A stretch of DNA of 11,334 bases, from the NCBI GenBank assembly GCA_900548975.1, contig URMS01000044.1, positions 1-11,334 of the forward strand, read 5' to 3'. The notes under the pieces are model-generated. The model was not told the DNA's origin. It was given only the letters and a program-made list of their open reading frames with translations, and did no database searches. Below are positions 1 to 7,995 of this stretch, piece after piece. The position numbers were made by a program, and so were the translations under genes. The DNA is from an uncultured Porphyromonadaceae bacterium (lineage in GTDB: Bacteria; Bacteroidota; Bacteroidia; Bacteroidales; Muribaculaceae). Position 1 is the stretch's first letter. Each line of letters opens with the position of its first letter.

Positions 1-3000
1 CGATGAGGCGGTCGTACGCGTCGTAGCGGTAGTCGTAGCGTCCGCCGTTGGTGAGTGTGCGTGCGGCTATCTCGCCGGTATATCGCGGATAGGCAGCGTC
101 GGTGTAGTGCACTTTCTCCGTGTGGCTGACCCTCATGAGGTCCAGACCCGGTCTTACAGCGGCCTTTGACGATGCAATGTCGCTGTAATAGTTCTGCCCT
201 ACAGATTTTATGCCCGGAAATACCGGGAATTTAAGAAGCTTTGTCTGCGTCATTACCGGCCATCCGTGGATGTCGTACTGGTATTCGCGGGCTACGTAGG
301 TTCCGAAGGATGTGCGGGATATCAGCCCCGCTCCGTTGCGGGTGTGAGTCACGGTCTCCGAGGCATTGTCCAGCCGGTAAGTCATACGGTATGGTCTTTC
401 GCCCATGTCGTACTCGGTGGTGCTCTCGAAAGTAAAAGTGGTATCGGGTCTCACGACAGTGGTGCGCTCAGCCTCGACGGCTCCTGTGTAGGTATGGCGG
501 ATGCTTCGTACTACCTCGCCCTCGGGTGCACGCGAGCGGCTCTGAATCATACGCCCAAGTTTATCGTAGTAGTATTCTTCGTAGCGGTACTCTCCGTCGT
601 CGGCCATTACAGCACTGCCCGTAAGCAATCCGTAAGCACGGTTAGAGTATGTGGAGGCATATCCGTCGACCGCCTTAAAGCCGGTACTGAGGACAGCGAG
701 AGTCTGATAGCCATAAGTATCGTAATAATTAGCGGCTATTGGTATAAAACCCTCAGGGAAACCGTCGGGATGGCGGAATCGTAAGGTGGAAGAATGTAGC
801 TGACTGAAAAAGACAATATGGCTTCCCTCCACGAAATCTCTGAGCGAGGCGTCGGTGAAAGTAGCAAGACCGTCGAGCACCCGGCGGCCTGTAGCGTCGT
901 AATAAAAGATACGCCATTCGCCGGTGTTCATGGTCGGGAGATGTTCGGCTACGAGCCTGCCGGCAGCGGAATATCTCCGCAGGGTGGGCGAAGTGCCGGG
1001 CGTGCGTTCGTAGACACAGCGCCCTGCTCCGTCGTAGCGGTACTCAAAGGAGAAATCGGCGAGATCGGCATCGTCGGCGTCGTAGCTTTTCAGACTAAGG
1101 ATAGGTTGGAGCACGCGGCGAAGACGTCCGAAAGCATCGTATATATAATATGTGGAAAGCCATTCGCGGCCCATTCCCTCGCGACGCATGAGCAACCGGC
1201 CCTCGAAATCGGAAGCCTCGCAGATGGTGTGGCCATCTTCGTCGACGGTCTCTTTTATCCGGAGTGTACCGGCGGCCCAAATGCCTTTATATTCGACTCC
1301 GCCATCAGCAGTAAGCTCGAATCGATCGCATCGCCACGGCATGGTTGCCTTGTTTAGGCCTATAGTGGTCTTTGCCGACTTCGATGCCGATTTCCATTCT
1401 TCGCCCGGCTTGGTCTCGGCGGTGCGGACTCCGCGTGGCGACGGTTCGTAGGCAATGTCGGTCCATGAAGCCGCATCGGCCGGCATTGAAGAAGATGGAA
1501 CGGATGTACGGCAAAGACGCCCCATGGCATCGTACTGCGAAAATACCGACAGAGGTGTGCAGCCCTTTCGGCCGGAGATGGTTATAATTTCGGAATTCGC
1601 GCCTCCGCCGAAATCTTTCGATTCGGTCTGGCGTCCGCGATAATCGTAGTATACAGCCGTATTATGCTTGTCGGTGCCTATGCTGTCGAGCCACAGAGCG
1701 CATGTGACGCTGTTGTTGCCGTCGTGGTTTATACGGTAGGCGTGTGTGGAAACTGTGCCGTGGCCGTCGATGTCGGTTTTGGTGAGGCGCCCGGCGCTGT
1801 CGTATTCGTAGCGCTCTAAAGTGCCGTGCGGGCCGGTCAGAGATGTCACTCCTATCCCCGGCTTATACGACGCCCTGGTGTAAAGACGGCACGAGGACGA
1901 TGTGTATATCTCCCGCTCGGCATGACCGGCCGTGGCGGTTGTGCCATGTAGTTCTTTGGCCCGTGCGAAATCCACGCCGTCGATCCTGACAACCGGCAGA
2001 TTGCCATTATAGCCCCACATATATGCCGACGACACGCCGTCGGCATCGGTATATCCGACCAGACGATGCCCGAGATACTGATATGCGGGAGAAAAAACAG
2101 TGTCTGTCGAGTTACCGTACCATGTACCGATGCGGCGTGGACGGTAGAGATTTCCGCCAAGGGCCATGTATTCGGCTTCGGAATATGTTGTCGCTCCACC
2201 TCGCGAACTTTCTGCCTTCAGCGGCACATTGATGATATGGGAGGCAGCCATGCCGGCTGCCACCGTGCCCTCCGCATCGGAAGCGTAGGAGTATGAAACC
2301 GTCCGGATATCGTCGCCGCAGCTTTCGGTGGTTTTCCGCACTATCGAGGTCGCAGGAACATAGCTCACTTCTTTTCTCACGACCATGCTGTCGCCATTGT
2401 GATAGGTCACCGTCTCGGTAGCGACGAGACGCTCGGTCTGTCGTTCGATTCCATACCCTGTCGCAGAATATGGGAACTGGTTGTCATAGTGATAATCCGT
2501 ACGTATATCGGGCGTGGTGCCATAGGGGCCTGCGCCTCTCATTATATGGCCTTCATCAAAATCAGGCTCGACTTTCGAATTTGTTCCCATCATTATCATT
2601 TCGCGGTTGATATGAGTGGAACTTACAACGCCATGATAAGATATCTGATAGGAACTGCGTTCACTTTCTATCTTCTCATAATTTCCGGGCAACCCCTTGT
2701 ACACACTTTTTTCCACGAGCTGCGGGCCGGTGCTGAATACTTTGGAGAGATTGCTGATCGTCCGTACGCCGAAACGGTCGTTGAAATAGTTAGGCTGCGG
2801 TATTATGTCTTTGAAGTAATATTCGACCTTCCCTTCATCGTGTATCTCGGTCACATGGTCGTACCACAGAGGGGTCTCCCCCATGTCGTAGCGCATGTAA
2901 TCGGACACAGGAATGATGCTGACGAGCCGGACCGGACAATGACCGCGGTCCGACAGCGAACCCCACTGCCCTTTGGGCATGGCCGCTCCCGATACGTTGA

Positions 3001-4564
3001 CAAAAGTCGATGCCGACGGGACGGCCCGCACTTTCGCGAGGGGATACTCGTAGCGGATAATCTGGGGCGATGTGTCGGTATCGCCGTTGCGCATTGTCAC
3101 TGTCTTCACACGGAGGCCTCCGCCGTGGTCGAGATAGAAATCGTAATCAGGCGATATATTCCGGTCGTTTTCCTTGCGCATCTTTTCGAAATGATGCGTC
3201 TCGTAGTCGAATTCGGCGGTTGCACCGGTCGGATAGCGTATGCTTTTAAGGATATCAGCTTTCATGGCATCCTCATTTATGCTGCGGTCTGCCTCGCCGA
3301 TATTTATAGTATAGCATCGCACGGAGTCTTCTTTGTGCGGCGACTTTTCGTGTATGCACAGTCGTGGCTCGAGAGTATTGTTCTCGACCGCATTGTAATA
3401 GCCCCACCAGTCCTGCGCATGAGGATTCCACACCCCCCTGCCGACAGAATAATAATCGAAAACATACGGAGACCCGATGCCGGTATCCACTTCCGACAGC
3501 ACCCAGTGGGCATAGCCGGTCTGCTTATAGGTGAGTCCTATTTTACGCAACTCGGTATCGTCGTTGGAAATATTGGCAGAACTCAGAAAAAAGCCGTTGC
3601 CGCCTTTATAGATGAATTCCACTTTTCCGCCCGGATAAGTAATGCTCTTCGGGAGCAGCATCTTGTCATCCGGAAGACTATAGGAGAGCGCACCCGAAGC
3701 CAGAGATGAGTTCTTGAAATCATCGATATTCTCATATCCGTAAAAATCGTATAAATTCCGGTTATCAATATAGGAGGCTCCGCCTATATAGGTCATGCGG
3801 GGACCTTGCCCGAGATTATCGCACCATTGGAGATCTATCGAGCGACCTGTGGTAAGAATAATTTTATTCAGGGCCCAGCCGGTGCGAAATGCCGATGTCA
3901 TGGCATCTGTTGTCTGAAATTCATAGGGACCGCCGAAAAGATACACGGTTCCGTCAGGACCGGTAATTGTTATTTCATCAAGATTGTCGTCGGACTCTAC
4001 TACGTATTCCTTATCATCGACTCCAAGAAACTGATAGGGCTTTGTCCGCGTGTCAATAACACGTGTAATGGTTTTGCCGGGAATGGCAAAGGTGAATATA
4101 TCGTGCTGGCTGTCGTAGAGGACGTCGGTGTCAACTCCCACAGCACTGGTGTTGACCATACATTGAAAGGCCATAAACCATGGTTCCTGGCTGCTGAGCA
4201 ATTCTCCGAAGTCTTTGAATTTATATGCCTCGTCGGGGCGGCCCATTATAGTGCGCGACGCCCTCATGGCCGGTGTGAGACTCCATCCGAGTCCCAACGG
4301 TGCGGACTGATCGAAAACCTTGACACCGTTGCTTTGATACTGCAATGTTACCGGCATCGAAAAACCGTCGGCTTCCACCGTATGAAGCGGTATCGAGAAA
4401 GATGCCGCACCGGTCAGCACGGACGGTTTGGGTACTTCGGCCTCTATTATCGCAGCAGATTTCGGAGAAGGCGGTATGAGGTCGGAACGGACGGGCGACA
4501 GCAAATCCTGGGCAGTGGCGCAGAAAGATATCGCAAGGCAGAGGATGGCAATATATCTTTTCAT
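1..4564 (-). CDS. Large exported YD-repeat (RHS-type) protein, C-terminus beyond the window
   Basis: Reading the minus strand from the ATG at 4564-4562 gives an uninterrupted frame of 1521 codons that runs off the left edge. Residues 1-19 form a signal peptide (MKRYIAILCLAISFCATAQ), so the protein is exported. Residues 51-110 carry the beta-rich N-terminal module usual in Bacteroidota RHS proteins (GAASFSIPLHT, then PVTLQYQSNGVKV and GLGWSLTP). From about residue 915 there are degenerate YD repeats: YEYDSAGRL (~918), QYDAMGRLCR (1010), YIYDAFGRLRR (~1140), YRYDGAGR (~1178), YYYDKLGRM (~1334) and YDYRYDAYDRL (1510-1520). The last follows an NGGR stretch typical of the approach to the RHS core, so the core and any toxin tip lie outside the window. 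RHS proteins of known structure build a hollow beta shell around their C-terminal domain. Whether this one is a toxin, adhesin or wall-type protein cannot be told here. The start overlaps the stop of the upstream gene (ATGA), so translation is probably coupled. Confidence 0.9.
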   Translation of the reverse strand, partial: MKRYIAILCLAISFCATAQDLLSPVRSDLIPPSPKSAAIIEAEVPKPSVLTGAASFSIPLHTVEADGFSMPVTLQYQSNGVKVFDQSAPLGLGWSLTPAMRASRTIMGRPDEAYKFKDFGELLSSQEPWFMAFQCMVNTSAVGVDTDVLYDSQHDIFTFAIPGKTITRVIDTRTKPYQFLGVDDKEYVVESDDNLDEITITGPDGTVYLFGGPYEFQTTDAMTSAFRTGWALNKIILTTGRSIDLQWCDNLGQGPRMTYIGGASYIDNRNLYDFYGYENIDDFKNSSLASGALSYSLPDDKMLLPKSITYPGGKVEFIYKGGNGFFLSSANISNDDTELRKIGLTYKQTGYAHWVLSEVDTGIGSPYVFDYYSVGRGVWNPHAQDWWGYYNAVENNTLEPRLCIHEKSPHKEDSVRCYTINIGEADRSINEDAMKADILKSIRYPTGATAEFDYETHHFEKMRKENDRNISPDYDFYLDHGGGLRVKTVTMRNGDTDTSPQIIRYEYPLAKVRAVPSASTFVNVSGAAMPKGQWGSLSDRGHCPVRLVSIIPVSDYMRYDMGETPLWYDHVTEIHDEGKVEYYFKDIIPQPNYFNDRFGVRTISNLSKVFSTGPQLVEKSVYKGLPGNYEKIESERSSYQISYHGVVSSTHINREMIMMGTNSKVEPDFDEGHIMRGAGPYGTTPDIRTDYHYDNQFPYSATGYGIERQTERLVATETVTYHNGDSMVVRKEVSYVPATSIVRKTTESCGDDIRTVSYSYASDAEGTVAAGMAASHIINVPLKAESSRGGATTYSEAEYMALGGNLYRPRRIGTWYGNSTDTVFSPAYQYLGHRLVGYTDADGVSSAYMWGYNGNLPVVRIDGVDFARAKELHGTTATAGHAEREIYTSSSCRLYTRASYKPGIGVTSLTGPHGTLERYEYDSAGRLTKTDIDGHGTVSTHAYRINHDGNNSVTCALWLDSIGTDKHNTAVYYDYRGRQTESKDFGGGANSEIITISGRKGCTPLSVFSQYDAMGRLCRTSVPSSSMPADAASWTDIAYEPSPRGVRTAETKPGEEWKSASKSAKTTIGLNKATMPWRCDRFELTADGGVEYKGIWAAGTLRIKETVDEDGHTICEASDFEGRLLMRREGMGREWLSTYYIYDAFGRLRRVLQPILSLKSYDADDADLADFSFEYRYDGAGRCVYERTPGTSPTLRRYSAAGRLVAEHLPTMNTGEWRIFYYDATGRRVLDGLATFTDASLRDFVEGSHIVFFSQLHSSTLRFRHPDGFPEGFIPIAANYYDTYGYQTLAVLSTGFKAVDGYASTYSNRAYGLLTGSAVMADDGEYRYEEYYYDKLGRMIQSRSRAPEGEVVRSIRHTYTGAVEAERTTVVRPDTTFTFESTTEYDMGERPYRMTYRLDNASETVTHTRNGAGLISRTSFGTYVAREYQYDIHGWPVMTQTKLLKFPVFPGIKSVGQNYYSDIASSKAAVRPGLDLMRVSHTEKVHYTDAAYPRYTGEIAARTLTNGGRYDYRYDAYDRLI

Positions 4565-5514
4565 AACGTCAGCATTCGTTTTTCTGTAACTGATGGCTCT
4601 TCCACACTCGATATTACAAGCATATATGCACCTCTGGGCAATCCCGCCACAGATACCCGTGCCAAGGATCCGGTGTCGCCTATGCTATGGCGACCGTGCC
4701 CATAGGAATGACCCGAAGAATCGACAAGCCAGACTTCTATATCGCTCTCCGATGCTGCGGGAAAGGAGATTTCGATATCCCACCCGGTGTGTGTAACGAC
4801 AGCTCCCGAAAGGACCGCGCGGATATCGCTGTTGTCGGGAGTCTCGTCTTCTTCTGCCGCAACCGCATATTCCGAAACATATAGTGCCGACTCGGCGAAC
4901 TTATCGCCCGATAATGAGAACTGAACGGCAAACGGAATACTGTCGTTTCCGGCGAACCACCGGTGGAATTCAAGAGTATAGTCGTTAAGCGAAATCCTGC
5001 TGTCCGCCAAACACTCACTTACACTATGCTTTTCCCGGATAAGAAAAACATTGTGCAGAGTATCGGCTACCGACAGCACAAAGCGGCCGCGTCCTACGGC
5101 CTCGCTCTCGAATCGGGTCGTAGTTTCCATACGTATATTGTCTCTCATCCCCCGCTGTGTAAACGTGGCGAGCCGCGTACCGGCTTCCAACGGACGCTTC
5201 CATGCGATTGTCATATAGTCGTTTATCAGGCCCTCGAAGCGCCCGCAGGTATAACCGCGATACAGCACCGAATCACCTTTAAGCAGATAATGGAATACCA
5301 TATTCCCGAAATATTCAGAATATGTGCCCGACTCGCCTATCATCACGGCGACATCCCCGCGGGTACTCCGCACCCCCAGCCGGGTCACATCCCATACATC
5401 CGATTTGGCAATATCGCCACTGAAGGCATCGTAAACGACAGGAAGGTCACGCCTGTCAGCGCCGCAGCAAACCGCAGCGGCAAAAATAAACAAGATACAG
5501 CAGAAAGATCTCAT
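4561..5514 (-). CDS. Exported protein of unknown function with a C-terminal beta-sandwich-like tail
   Basis: The protein has 317 residues. I chose the ATG at 5514-5512 because it opens directly on a signal peptide (MRSFCCILFIFAAAVCCGA) and lies about 23 nt after the expected transcription start. The longer frame to 5667 would add 51 basic residues encoded upstream of the promoter. The two cysteines near the cleavage site (AAVCCG) do not make a good lipobox, so lipoprotein status is uncertain. Residues ~25-225 match nothing I recognise; they are rich in beta-like alternation with an aromatic/charged mix. Residues ~232-317 look like a small Ig-like domain: WDIEISFP, then DIEVWLVDSSGH, then LPRGAYMLVI and a short basic end, KRMLTL. 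This pattern is shared by DUF3244 domains and type IX secretion sorting tails of Bacteroidota; which one applies is unresolved. It is first in the operon and overlaps the RHS gene by four bases, suggesting a joint role at the cell envelope. The role itself is inference. Confidence 0.8.
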   Translation of the reverse strand: MRSFCCILFIFAAAVCCGADRRDLPVVYDAFSGDIAKSDVWDVTRLGVRSTRGDVAVMIGESGTYSEYFGNMVFHYLLKGDSVLYRGYTCGRFEGLINDYMTIAWKRPLEAGTRLATFTQRGMRDNIRMETTTRFESEAVGRGRFVLSVADTLHNVFLIREKHSVSECLADSRISLNDYTLEFHRWFAGNDSIPFAVQFSLSGDKFAESALYVSEYAVAAEEDETPDNSDIRAVLSGAVVTHTGWDIEISFPAASESDIEVWLVDSSGHSYGHGRHSIGDTGSLARVSVAGLPRGAYMLVISSVEEPSVTEKRMLTL

Positions 5515-5542
5515 GATTGGCCGAGGATTAAGGTGGATGATG

Positions 5543-5574
5543 CAAATATACACAGTAATATTGTGTTTTCCAAA
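5543..5574 (-). promoter_or_regulatory. Bacteroidota-type promoter for the exported protein/RHS operon
   Basis: On the minus strand a -33 element TTTG (5574-5571) is followed after exactly 20 nt by the -7 element TATATTTG (5550-5543), matching the phylum consensus TTTG-N19~20-TAnnTTTG. Transcription would start near 5537, leaving a leader of about 22 nt before the ATG at 5514. No second promoter is seen before the RHS gene, so it probably drives both genes. Confidence 0.75.
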
Positions 5575-5632
5575 TGTTTTCGCAGGGATTTTGGTGCGTT
5601 TGGGCCGGAAACGGAGAGCAAAAAAACGGGAT

Positions 5633-5663
5633 TTTGATTTTCGGCACGGTTTTTGTATTTTTG
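5633..5663 (+). promoter_or_regulatory. Bacteroidota-type promoter for the dcp transcription unit
   Basis: TTTG at 5633-5636, a 19-nt gap, then TATTTTTG at 5656-5663 match the Bacteroidota housekeeping promoter consensus. Transcription should begin near 5670, giving a leader of about 185 nt that contains the whole 164-bp inverted-repeat element. This promoter is divergent from the one at 5543-5574, with the two -33 elements about 60 bp apart. No other good TAnnTTTG match was found between it and the ATG at 5856. Confidence 0.7.
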
Positions 5664-5677
5664 TCACTTAAAACCTA

Positions 5678-5698
5678 AGAGAGTGTTTGAATTTAACT
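5678..5698 (+). repeat. Left terminal inverted repeat of the 164-bp element
   Basis: This 21-bp arm pairs with 5821-5841 (19 of 21 matches; differences at arm positions 15 and 18). It is preceded by TA at 5676-5677. Confidence 0.75.
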
Positions 5699-5820
5699 TT
5701 ATGAAATCTTCAGAGGTCTTTCCGGCCTCTTCAGAGCTTTCATTCAGTCATTATGAAACCCCACAATTCCTTCATTCAATCTCAAAACATTCTCGGAAAT
5801 CTTTTCTAAATCTTAACATA

Positions 5821-5841
5821 AGTCAATTTCAAACACTCTCT
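5821..5841 (-). repeat. Right terminal inverted repeat of the 164-bp element
   Basis: This is the partner of 5678-5698 on the opposite strand. It is followed by TA at 5842-5843 and then by the short AT-rich stretch just before the peptidase ATG. Confidence 0.75.
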
Positions 5842-5855
5842 TATAATTCTAAAAA

Positions 5856-7994
5856 ATGTTCTGTAAAACCGGAGCGGCCATAGCCGCCGCTACAATACTA
5901 AGCAGCTCAATAGCTATGCAGGCAGAAAATCCTTTCTTCACGCCTTTCGGCACCGAGCACGGCACCCCGCCGTTCTCGCTCATCGACGACAGCCAGTGGC
6001 AGCCGGCCATCGACCGCGGCATTGAGTGTGCTCGCGCCGAAATCGACGCCATTGTGGCCAACCCCGCCGAGCCCGATTTCGAAAATACCATCGTTGCGCT
6101 CGAGCGCTCGGGAGCCGAGCTCGACCGCGTGCTCAATGTGTTCTATCCTCTCCTTTCGGCCAACAGCAACGACGCCATGATGGAGGTAGCCACCGACGCG
6201 GCGCGCAAGCTCAGCGACTATTCCACCTCCATAACGCTCAACGAGGGTCTGTGGAAGCGTGTGAAGCATGTGTACGACAACCGTTCGCGCCTCGATATCG
6301 ACCATGAGGACCAGATGCTGCTGCAGAAGGCCTACGACAGCTTCGCCCTGCAGGGTGCCGATCTTCAGGGCGCCGACCGCGAGAAATACCGCGAGCTGTC
6401 GGCCGAGCTGTCGGCCCTCACCACTGCTTTCGGGCAGAACGTGCTCCGCGAGATGAATACCTACGAGATATGGCTCACGGCCGACGATCTGGCCGGGCTG
6501 CCCGAAAGTTCGGTCACGGCAGCCGCCGAAGCTGCGGCCGCCAAGGGGCGCCAGGGCGAGTATCTGTTCACTCTCGACCAGCCGGTGTACATGGCGTTTA
6601 TGAAGTATTCGGCACGCCCCGACCTGCGCGAGCGCATGTACCGCCTCTATAATTCGCGCAATACCAAGGGCGAATACTCTAATCTCGACAATATCAAGCG
6701 CATAGCCGAAGTGCGCCGTGAGATAGCCGGGCTTCTTGGCTCGAAGACTTATGCCGACCATTCGCTCAAGCGCACGATGGCCGGCAAGCCCGAGGCCGTC
6801 TACGACCTTCTCGACCGCCTGCGCGACGCCTACAAGCCGGCTCTTGCCGCCGAGATGGCCGAGCTGACCGAGTTCGCCACCCGCCTCGAAGGGCATCCGG
6901 TGCAGATTATGCCCTGGGATTATTCCTACTATTCCAACAAACTAAAGGCCGAGAAATATTCCTTCGACGAGGAGGCTCTGCGCCCTTACTTCGAACTCGA
7001 CAATACCATCAAGGGCGTGTTCGGACTGGCAACCCGCCTCTATGGACTCAATTTCGTGCCCAACGACAAGATCGAGGTCTACCATCCCGATGTGAAGACA
7101 TTCGATGTCACCGGTCCCGACGGCGAATATGTGGGCGTGCTCTACACCGACTTCTTCCCGCGTGCGTCGAAGCGCCCCGGAGCCTGGATGACAGGCTTCA
7201 AGGACCAGTATGTGGCTGCCGATGGCTCCAACTCGCGGCCTCACGTGTCGATAGTGATGAATTTCACCAAGCCCTCGGCCGACAAGCCGTCGCTGCTCAC
7301 ACCCTACGAGGTCGAGACCTTCCTGCACGAGTTCGGTCACGCCCTCCACGGCCTTCTTGCCAATACCAAATATGCCTCTCTCTCGGGCACTGCGGTGTAC
7401 CGCGACTTCGTCGAACTGCCGTCGCAGTTCAATGAGAACTATCTGACCGAGAAAGAATTCCTCGACGGTTTCGCCCGCCACTATCAGACCGGCGAGGCTA
7501 TTCCGGCCGAGCTCGTGGAGCGCCTGGTGGCATCGTCGCGCTACGGCGCCGCCTACGCCTGCATGCGCCAGCTCGGTTTCGGCTATCTCGACATGGCCTG
7601 GCATACGGCAACGGCTCCCGTCGACGATCCTGTGGCTTTCGAGCGCCAGGCTGTCGAAGGCGTGCGCATATTCCCCGCCGATGTCGACGGCACCATGATT
7701 TCGCCCCAGTTCAGCCACATTTTCTCCGGAGGCTATGCCGCCGGCTACTACAGCTATAAGTGGGCCGAGGTGCTCGACGCCGACGCTTTCGATTTCTTCA
7801 AACAGCACGGCATCTTCGACAAGGAGACCGCCGACAATTTCCGCCGCAACGTGCTCATGCGCGGCGGCACCGAGAATCCGGCCGAACTCTACCGCCGTTT
7901 CCGCGGTCAGGATCCGACCATCGACCCTCTTCTGATACGCGACGGCATCGTTAAGCCCGACGATGTGAAGGTGGCTCATCCGCAGAAAGACTGA
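5856..7994 (+). CDS. dcp: Exported M3-family zinc peptidase, peptidyl-dipeptidase Dcp type
   Basis: The protein has 712 residues, about the usual Dcp length (~680) plus a leader. The zinc site is clear: HEFGH at residues 491-495 (H491, catalytic E492, H495) and the third ligand E520 in RDFVELPSQ, 29 residues after H491 as in E. coli Dcp. The C-terminal part has SHIFSGGYAAGYYSYKWAEVLDAD (in two parts, SHIFSGGYAAGYYSY and KWAEVLDAD), the conserved M3 stretch that helps bind substrate. M3A enzymes of this type remove dipeptides from the C-terminus of short peptides. Residues 1-22 (MFCKTGAAIAAATILSSSIAMQ) look like a signal peptide, so this copy probably acts in the periplasm, unlike the cytoplasmic E. 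coli enzyme. The ATG at 5856 is the earliest possible start because TAA lies in frame at 5850-5852. The usual basic n-region is very short (one lysine), and a transposon-like element ends just 14 bp upstream. It is first in a four-gene plus-strand unit. OpdA-type M3 peptidases are the close alternative. Confidence 0.93.
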   Translation: MFCKTGAAIAAATILSSSIAMQAENPFFTPFGTEHGTPPFSLIDDSQWQPAIDRGIECARAEIDAIVANPAEPDFENTIVALERSGAELDRVLNVFYPLLSANSNDAMMEVATDAARKLSDYSTSITLNEGLWKRVKHVYDNRSRLDIDHEDQMLLQKAYDSFALQGADLQGADREKYRELSAELSALTTAFGQNVLREMNTYEIWLTADDLAGLPESSVTAAAEAAAAKGRQGEYLFTLDQPVYMAFMKYSARPDLRERMYRLYNSRNTKGEYSNLDNIKRIAEVRREIAGLLGSKTYADHSLKRTMAGKPEAVYDLLDRLRDAYKPALAAEMAELTEFATRLEGHPVQIMPWDYSYYSNKLKAEKYSFDEEALRPYFELDNTIKGVFGLATRLYGLNFVPNDKIEVYHPDVKTFDVTGPDGEYVGVLYTDFFPRASKRPGAWMTGFKDQYVAADGSNSRPHVSIVMNFTKPSADKPSLLTPYEVETFLHEFGHALHGLLANTKYASLSGTAVYRDFVELPSQFNENYLTEKEFLDGFARHYQTGEAIPAELVERLVASSRYGAAYACMRQLGFGYLDMAWHTATAPVDDPVAFERQAVEGVRIFPADVDGTMISPQFSHIFSGGYAAGYYSYKWAEVLDADAFDFFKQHGIFDKETADNFRRNVLMRGGTENPAELYRRFRGQDPTIDPLLIRDGIVKPDDVKVAHPQKD

Positions 7995-7995
7995 T

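Larger units (their letters stand above)
5678..5841. mobile_element. MITE-like non-coding element with terminal inverted repeats and flanking TA
   Basis: The ends are 21-bp inverted repeats: left 5678-5698 reads AGAGAGTGTTTGAATTTAAC plus T, and the reverse complement of right 5821-5841 reads AGAGAGTGTTTGAAATTGAC plus T. They agree at 19 of 21 positions, with a perfect outer 14 bp. A TA dinucleotide flanks each side (5676-5677 and 5842-5843), as expected for a transposase that duplicates TA (IS630/Tc1-like or some IS5-family enzymes). The interior is AT-rich, has no convincing gene, and contains a 9-bp direct repeat TCTTCAGAG (5707-5715 and 5728-5736). The element lies wholly in the leader of the peptidase gene and ends 14 bp before its ATG. 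In RNA the ends could pair into a long stem. No transposase is present, so movement would need a helper elsewhere. A purely regulatory inverted repeat is the alternative. Confidence 0.6.

Noticed and set aside
2399..3709. 436-codon open frame on the plus strand inside the RHS gene
   Set aside because: It is antisense to the much longer minus-strand frame, which has signal peptide, YD repeats and family motifs. The plus-strand translation shows no domain, and it is open only because of the codon usage of the real gene.
5515..5667. N-terminal extension of the exported protein to the ATG at 5667
   Set aside because: It would add 51 basic residues before a good signal peptide, and those codons lie upstream of and across the operon promoter, so they would not be transcribed from it.
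5653..5883. 76-codon plus frame through the inverted-repeat element
   Set aside because: It starts at TTG inside the promoter, crosses both terminal repeats, and overlaps the start of dcp in another frame. The low-complexity product gives no reason to call it a gene.
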